In this document: positions 60,701 through 64,000 of the stretch, one piece after another
How positions within the stretch are numbered: position 1 is the first letter of the stretch
Layout of the letters: each line of letters opens with the position of its first letter
Source of the DNA: Bradyrhizobium tropiciagri
GTDB lineage: Bacteria > Pseudomonadota > Alphaproteobacteria > Rhizobiales > Xanthobacteraceae
Length of the DNA: 64,000 bases
NCBI RefSeq assembly: GCF_001189845.1
Contig: NZ_LFLZ01000005.1
Span: 124,001-188,000, forward strand
Direction of reading: 5' to 3'
Program-made: the position numbers and the translations under genes
The notes under the pieces: model-generated
Told to the model about the DNA's origin: nothing
Database searches by the model: none
Seen by the model: only the letters and a program-made list of their open reading frames with translations

Positions 60701-62582
60701 GGCCGATCCCGATCGGCTGGCCATCGCTGGTCTCGATCGTCATGTCGTGCAGCCAGACCGGTGGCGGCGCCGGCATGGCGTGCGGCGCGATCTGATAGGT
60801 GCGTTCGTTGACGACGCGCAAGCCGTGATTCTCGATCACCGGCACGCGATAGGACAGCGACAGCGGGGCGCCGTGCGAGAACACCTTCAAGCCGAAATGC
60901 GTCGGATCGTCCTCACCCTCGGTGCGGTGAACCGTGATCGCCACGGGGCGCGCGGGCGTGAGTTTTTCGATCGTGGCGATATCGGCGATCGCCTGGTCGG
61001 CGCCGAACACCTCGGTGTAGCCGCCGCTAAAGGCCCGGGCGTAACGGCTGGCGAGCATGCGCGCGCGCATGCCGTCAGTCGACGCTGTGAGCGCGGCCTT
61101 CAGCTTGTCGGCCCAGGTCGCGGCGATGGCGGCGATTCCGGCTTCGAGCGTGCCACGCTCGATGACGGGCGTTTTGGCTTCATAGCGCCCGATGATGTAG
61201 TGGACGCGCGCAAGCGCCCCTTCGGGGAAGGACACGTAGGAGGCCGACAACGTCCCCTTGTAGACCTGCGCCAGGAAGGCACCGACGCGCGTGCGCACGT
61301 CGGTGTCGTATTTATCGCGCGGAATGAAGGCGAGGATGGAGACGAAGCGATCGAACTTGTCGATCCGTGGCAGCGCCCGGACGCGGGGACGCTCATAAAG
61401 GATCAGGATCTCCATGACGAAATTGTACAGGGTGTCCACGTCGATCTGGAACAGTTCGTCACGCGGATAGTCTTCAAGAATGTGCGTCAGCGCTTTGCCC
61501 GAATGACTGTTCGGGTCGAAGCCGGCGCGCTGCAGCACCTGTGAAACCTTGTGGCGGACATAGGGGATCTGTCGCGCAGAGCGGGTGTAGGCGCCCGAGG
61601 TGAACAGGCCGACGAGGCGCAATTCGCCCTCCAGCCGGCCATCGGGCGTATAGAGCTTGATGCCGACATAATCCATCCGGATGCGGCGATGCACGCGGCT
61701 ACTGACATTGGCCTTGATCACGATCAGCAGGGTCGGCTCGCGCATGAACTCGCGGATTTCCGACGTCATCACCACCATTTCGTTTCCGCGGCGCAGGACC
61801 TTCACGTCGGGATCGCGCAGGATGCCGAGACCATCGCCGGTCGTGATGTCGTCCGACGCATCGTTGTCGGGCGAGAAGCGATATTCGCGCACGCCGAGAA
61901 AGGTGAAATTGTCCGCGCACAGCCATTGCAGGAACTGGTTGGCCTCGGCGACCTCGTCGATCGGCAACGGCGGCGGATTGGAGGAGAACGTCTTGATTGC
62001 TTCCTCCACGCGCTCGCGCATGACTCGCCAGTCAGCGACGCAAGCGCGCACCTCGCTCAATGTCCTGGTGAGGCCGTCGATCAGCTTCTGGCGGTCGGCG
62101 TCGGCGTCAAGGCGAGCGATGTGAAAATGAATCAGGCTTTCGCGTGCACCCTTTGCGCCTTCCGGCAGTGCTTCGCCATGGAAGCGCAGCAGCTTGCCCT
62201 GGTGATCGCGCTCCACCGCGATGATCGGATGCGCAACCAGGGTGACCTCGATGCCTTGCTCGGCAAGCTCGGCCATGGTGGAATCGAACAGGAAGGGCAT
62301 GTTGTCGTTGAGAATCTCGAGCACCGAAATCTCGCGCCCGTCCGGCATCGCCGGATTGACAACGCGGATATCTGCGCTGCCCGCCGTGCGGCTCTGCACA
62401 TGCTCCCAGGTCTGCTCGGCTAGAAGGGCAAGCGATGAGGCATCGTGGTTGGCGAGGTCCTCGATGTTGGTGTGGCCGAACAGAAGTTCGGCAAAGGCCC
62501 GGGGTGTCTTGCCCGGCTGCACGATACCCGCGGCATCACGAATCAGGGTTGCGCGGGCCTTGTCGTCACGCCACGCTTCCAT
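57760..62582 (-). pseudogene. Large NAD-specific glutamate dehydrogenase, broken by a single-base deletion
   Basis: From the ATG at 62582 (AAGGGAGGAC upstream) a frame encodes about 1,200 aa of the 180-kDa NAD-GDH family: ACT-like N-terminal segments, then RFGKVARGGLRWSDRPQDFR, VGAKGGFVPKRLPPP, and QPDSTVRHDGDDPYLVVAAD. It fails at PEREDTSASLTATACSPS (stop at 58971). The continuation is in another frame (HLSLADRNSLLAVMTDEVGT through to the stop at 57760) with the normal C-terminal helical domain. One base missing near 59013-59018 explains the break; with it the protein would be about 1,607 aa. The enzyme deaminates glutamate for catabolism. It may be a real lesion or an assembly error. Confidence 0.85.
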
Positions 62583-62937
62583 AACGTCCTCCCTTTCTCG
62601 CACATCCAACCGCAGTCGCGATCATCAGGTCGATCCTGGAGCGCACTTCTTCGAGCGCCATTATCCAGGTTGCGCGAAATCTCCGGTCCCGCAGCTTTGA
62701 CATTATCACCCCGGAGCGGCCAAGGCGCGCGGAGCCGTGGGGCGCGAACCGAAATATCCTAATTAGAGCGTCCGGGCCAAAGCCGACGACGACGGGCTGC
62801 CGGCGCCGCAGGAATCTCGCACAATTTCAACTACATAGAAGTTCGTTATGTTGTCTGCTTGGCGCGCCATTTCGGCGCCAATCTGAAAAGAGCGCAGCCA
62901 AGTTTCCAAGCCCGGCCGGATCTGAATTCCGGCCGTC
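62583..62937. other. Gene-free stretch between the glutamate dehydrogenase and the radical SAM gene
   Basis: No gene is seen in these 355 bp. The part next to the radical SAM gene holds a short inverted repeat, CGGCCGGA...TTCCGGCCG (about 62915-62936), directly after that gene's stop codon in its reading direction. It may be a 3' hairpin, though no T-tract follows at once. The remainder probably contains the glutamate dehydrogenase promoter. Confidence 0.5.
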
Positions 62938-64000
62938 TTACTTGCCCATCCGCAGGCCCTTGGTGGTGAAGCGCTGGGCCCGGCCGCCCTCGCGCAGCGG
63001 TCGCCGCGTGCCGGCGGCCTTGCCGGTGCCGGGCGGCTGGTGTGCGGGCACCAGCTGGTCGGGACGCGAGCCGATCAGATCGGCGCGGCCCATCTGTTTC
63101 AGCGCCTCGCGCAGCAGCGGCCAGTTGTCCGGGTCGTGATAGCGCAGGAACGCCTTGTGCAGCCGGCGCTGCCGGAGGCCCTTGATCGCCTCGACCTTGT
63201 CGCTCGCCCCGCGGCGTACGCCGCGCAGCGGATTGACGCCGGTGTGGTACATCGCGGTTGCGGTCGCCATCGGCGAGGGCAGGAACGTCTGCACCTGATC
63301 GGCGCGGTAGCGGTTCTTCTTGAGCCAGAGCGCGAGGTTCATCATGTCCTCGTCGGTCGTGCCCGGATGCGCGGCGATGAAATACGGGATCAAATAGTAT
63401 TTCTTGCCGGCCTGCTCGGCCGCGGCATCGAACATTTTCTTGAAGCGATTGTAGGCGCCGATGCCCGGCTTCATCATCTTGTCGAGCGGGCCGCGCTCGG
63501 TGTGCTCGGGCGCGATCTTCAGGTAGCCGCCGACGTGATGGGTGACGAGCTCCTTGATGTATTCGGGGCTCTCGACCGCGAGGTCGTAGCGCACGCCGGA
63601 CGCGACCATCACCCGCTTGACGCCCTTCACCTCGCGCACCTTGCGATAGAGCCGGATCAGGTCGTCATGCGAGGTGTTGAGGTTCGGGCAGATCTCGGGG
63701 AAGACGCAGGACGGCCGCCGGCATGCCGCCTCGATCTTCGGATCCTTGCACGCCATCCGGTACATGTTGGCGGTCGGCCCGCCAATGTCTGATATCACGC
63801 CGGTGAAGCCCGGCGTCTTGTCGCGGATGCGCTCGATCTCGCGCAGGATCGAGCCCTCCGAGCGGTTCTGGATGATGCGGCCCTCGTGCTCGGTGATCGA
63901 GCAGAACGTGCAGCCGCCGAAGCAGCCGCGCATGATCGTCACCGAGAAGCGGATCATCTCCCAGGCCGGAATCTTGGCGTCCTTGTAGGAGGGATGCGGC
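62938..64000 (-). CDS. YgiQ-family radical SAM protein, C-terminal part (partial)
   Basis: The frame is open to the window edge ([20 protein letters not shown] before the first internal methionine), so the N-terminus lies outside. The radical SAM cluster motif is [20 protein letters not shown]. Further family blocks are [37 protein letters not shown], and [18 protein letters not shown]. The C-terminal DUF3362 part ends [10 protein letters not shown]. YgiQ proteins are 4Fe-4S SAM enzymes of unknown substrate. About 350 residues are present of a usual 640-740. Confidence 0.9.
   Translation of the reverse strand, partial: PHPSYKDAKIPAWEMIRFSVTIMRGCFGGCTFCSITEHEGRIIQNRSEGSILREIERIRDKTPGFTGVISDIGGPTANMYRMACKDPKIEAACRRPSCVFPEICPNLNTSHDDLIRLYRKVREVKGVKRVMVASGVRYDLAVESPEYIKELVTHHVGGYLKIAPEHTERGPLDKMMKPGIGAYNRFKKMFDAAAEQAGKKYYLIPYFIAAHPGTTDEDMMNLALWLKKNRYRADQVQTFLPSPMATATAMYHTGVNPLRGVRRGASDKVEAIKGLRQRRLHKAFLRYHDPDNWPLLREALKQMGRADLIGSRPDQLVPAHQPPGTGKAAGTRRPLREGGRAQRFTTKGLRMGK

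Noticed and set aside
62915..62936. Inverted repeat after the radical SAM gene as a rho-independent terminator
   Set aside because: The stem is short and GC-rich but is not followed by a T-tract in the direction of transcription, so it is mentioned only in the gap description.

Overview
The window reads as chromosomal DNA of a high-GC alphaproteobacterium, most likely Bradyrhizobium or a close relative. This is inferred from family-level protein recognition and from the many short palindromic repeats between genes; no search was run. Nearly every base pair outside the repeats is coding, and many adjacent genes overlap by an ATGA, TAATG or TGATG junction.

Layout. 0-5.6 kb (minus strand): a thiosulfate-oxidation operon soxX-Y-Z-A-K-B, followed by two exported DsrE-like proteins and, at the window edge, a metallo-beta-lactamase-fold protein. 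No soxCD is visible. 5.9-15 kb: two methyltransferases, an orphan HicB-like protein with its own promoter/operator, two MFS transporters, a VOC protein, a carboxymuconolactone-decarboxylase-like protein and a pair of acyl-CoA dehydrogenases. 15-24 kb (minus strand): an amino-acid-binding protein, an L,D-transpeptidase, a bd-type quinol oxidase operon (cydA-cydB-small subunit), a CcdA/thioredoxin pair, an ECF sigma factor flanked by a repeated motif, and an acyltransferase. 24-35.7 kb: hrpB, an NCS1 permease, a retropepsin-like protease, a phosphomannomutase, a chemoreceptor with a small partner, an Lrp regulator, a sugar kinase, nudC and a HIT protein.

35.8-45.3 kb is a housekeeping stretch: SRP RNA, dnaX, ybaB, recR, then ampG, a GIY-YIG gene, rmuC, def-fmt-truA. 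45.4-55.2 kb (minus strand): dapE, a DUF805 protein, dapD, a HAD nucleotidase, a frameshifted DUF1036 gene, argB, DUF423, engB, yidC, rnpA and rpmH. 55.5-64 kb: a HAMP histidine kinase, tRNA-Arg(ACG), a small exported protein, a frameshifted large NAD-glutamate dehydrogenase and a partial YgiQ-type radical SAM protein.

The most unusual material lies in the repeats. At least nine palindromic families (called A to I here) occupy the gaps. Family C consists of paired hairpin arms. At 41.2-41.6 kb two such arms form near-perfect 40-bp terminal inverted repeats tightly enclosing a GIY-YIG nuclease gene, and next to it lies what looks like an internally deleted copy. This suggests a REP/RAYT-like relationship: the GIY-YIG element may be the parent of the dispersed family C repeats. 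Other signs of repeat activity are a 282-bp tandem duplication that copied the end of the aapJ-like gene, a duplicated ampG leader, and a family D repeat read in frame inside hrpB.
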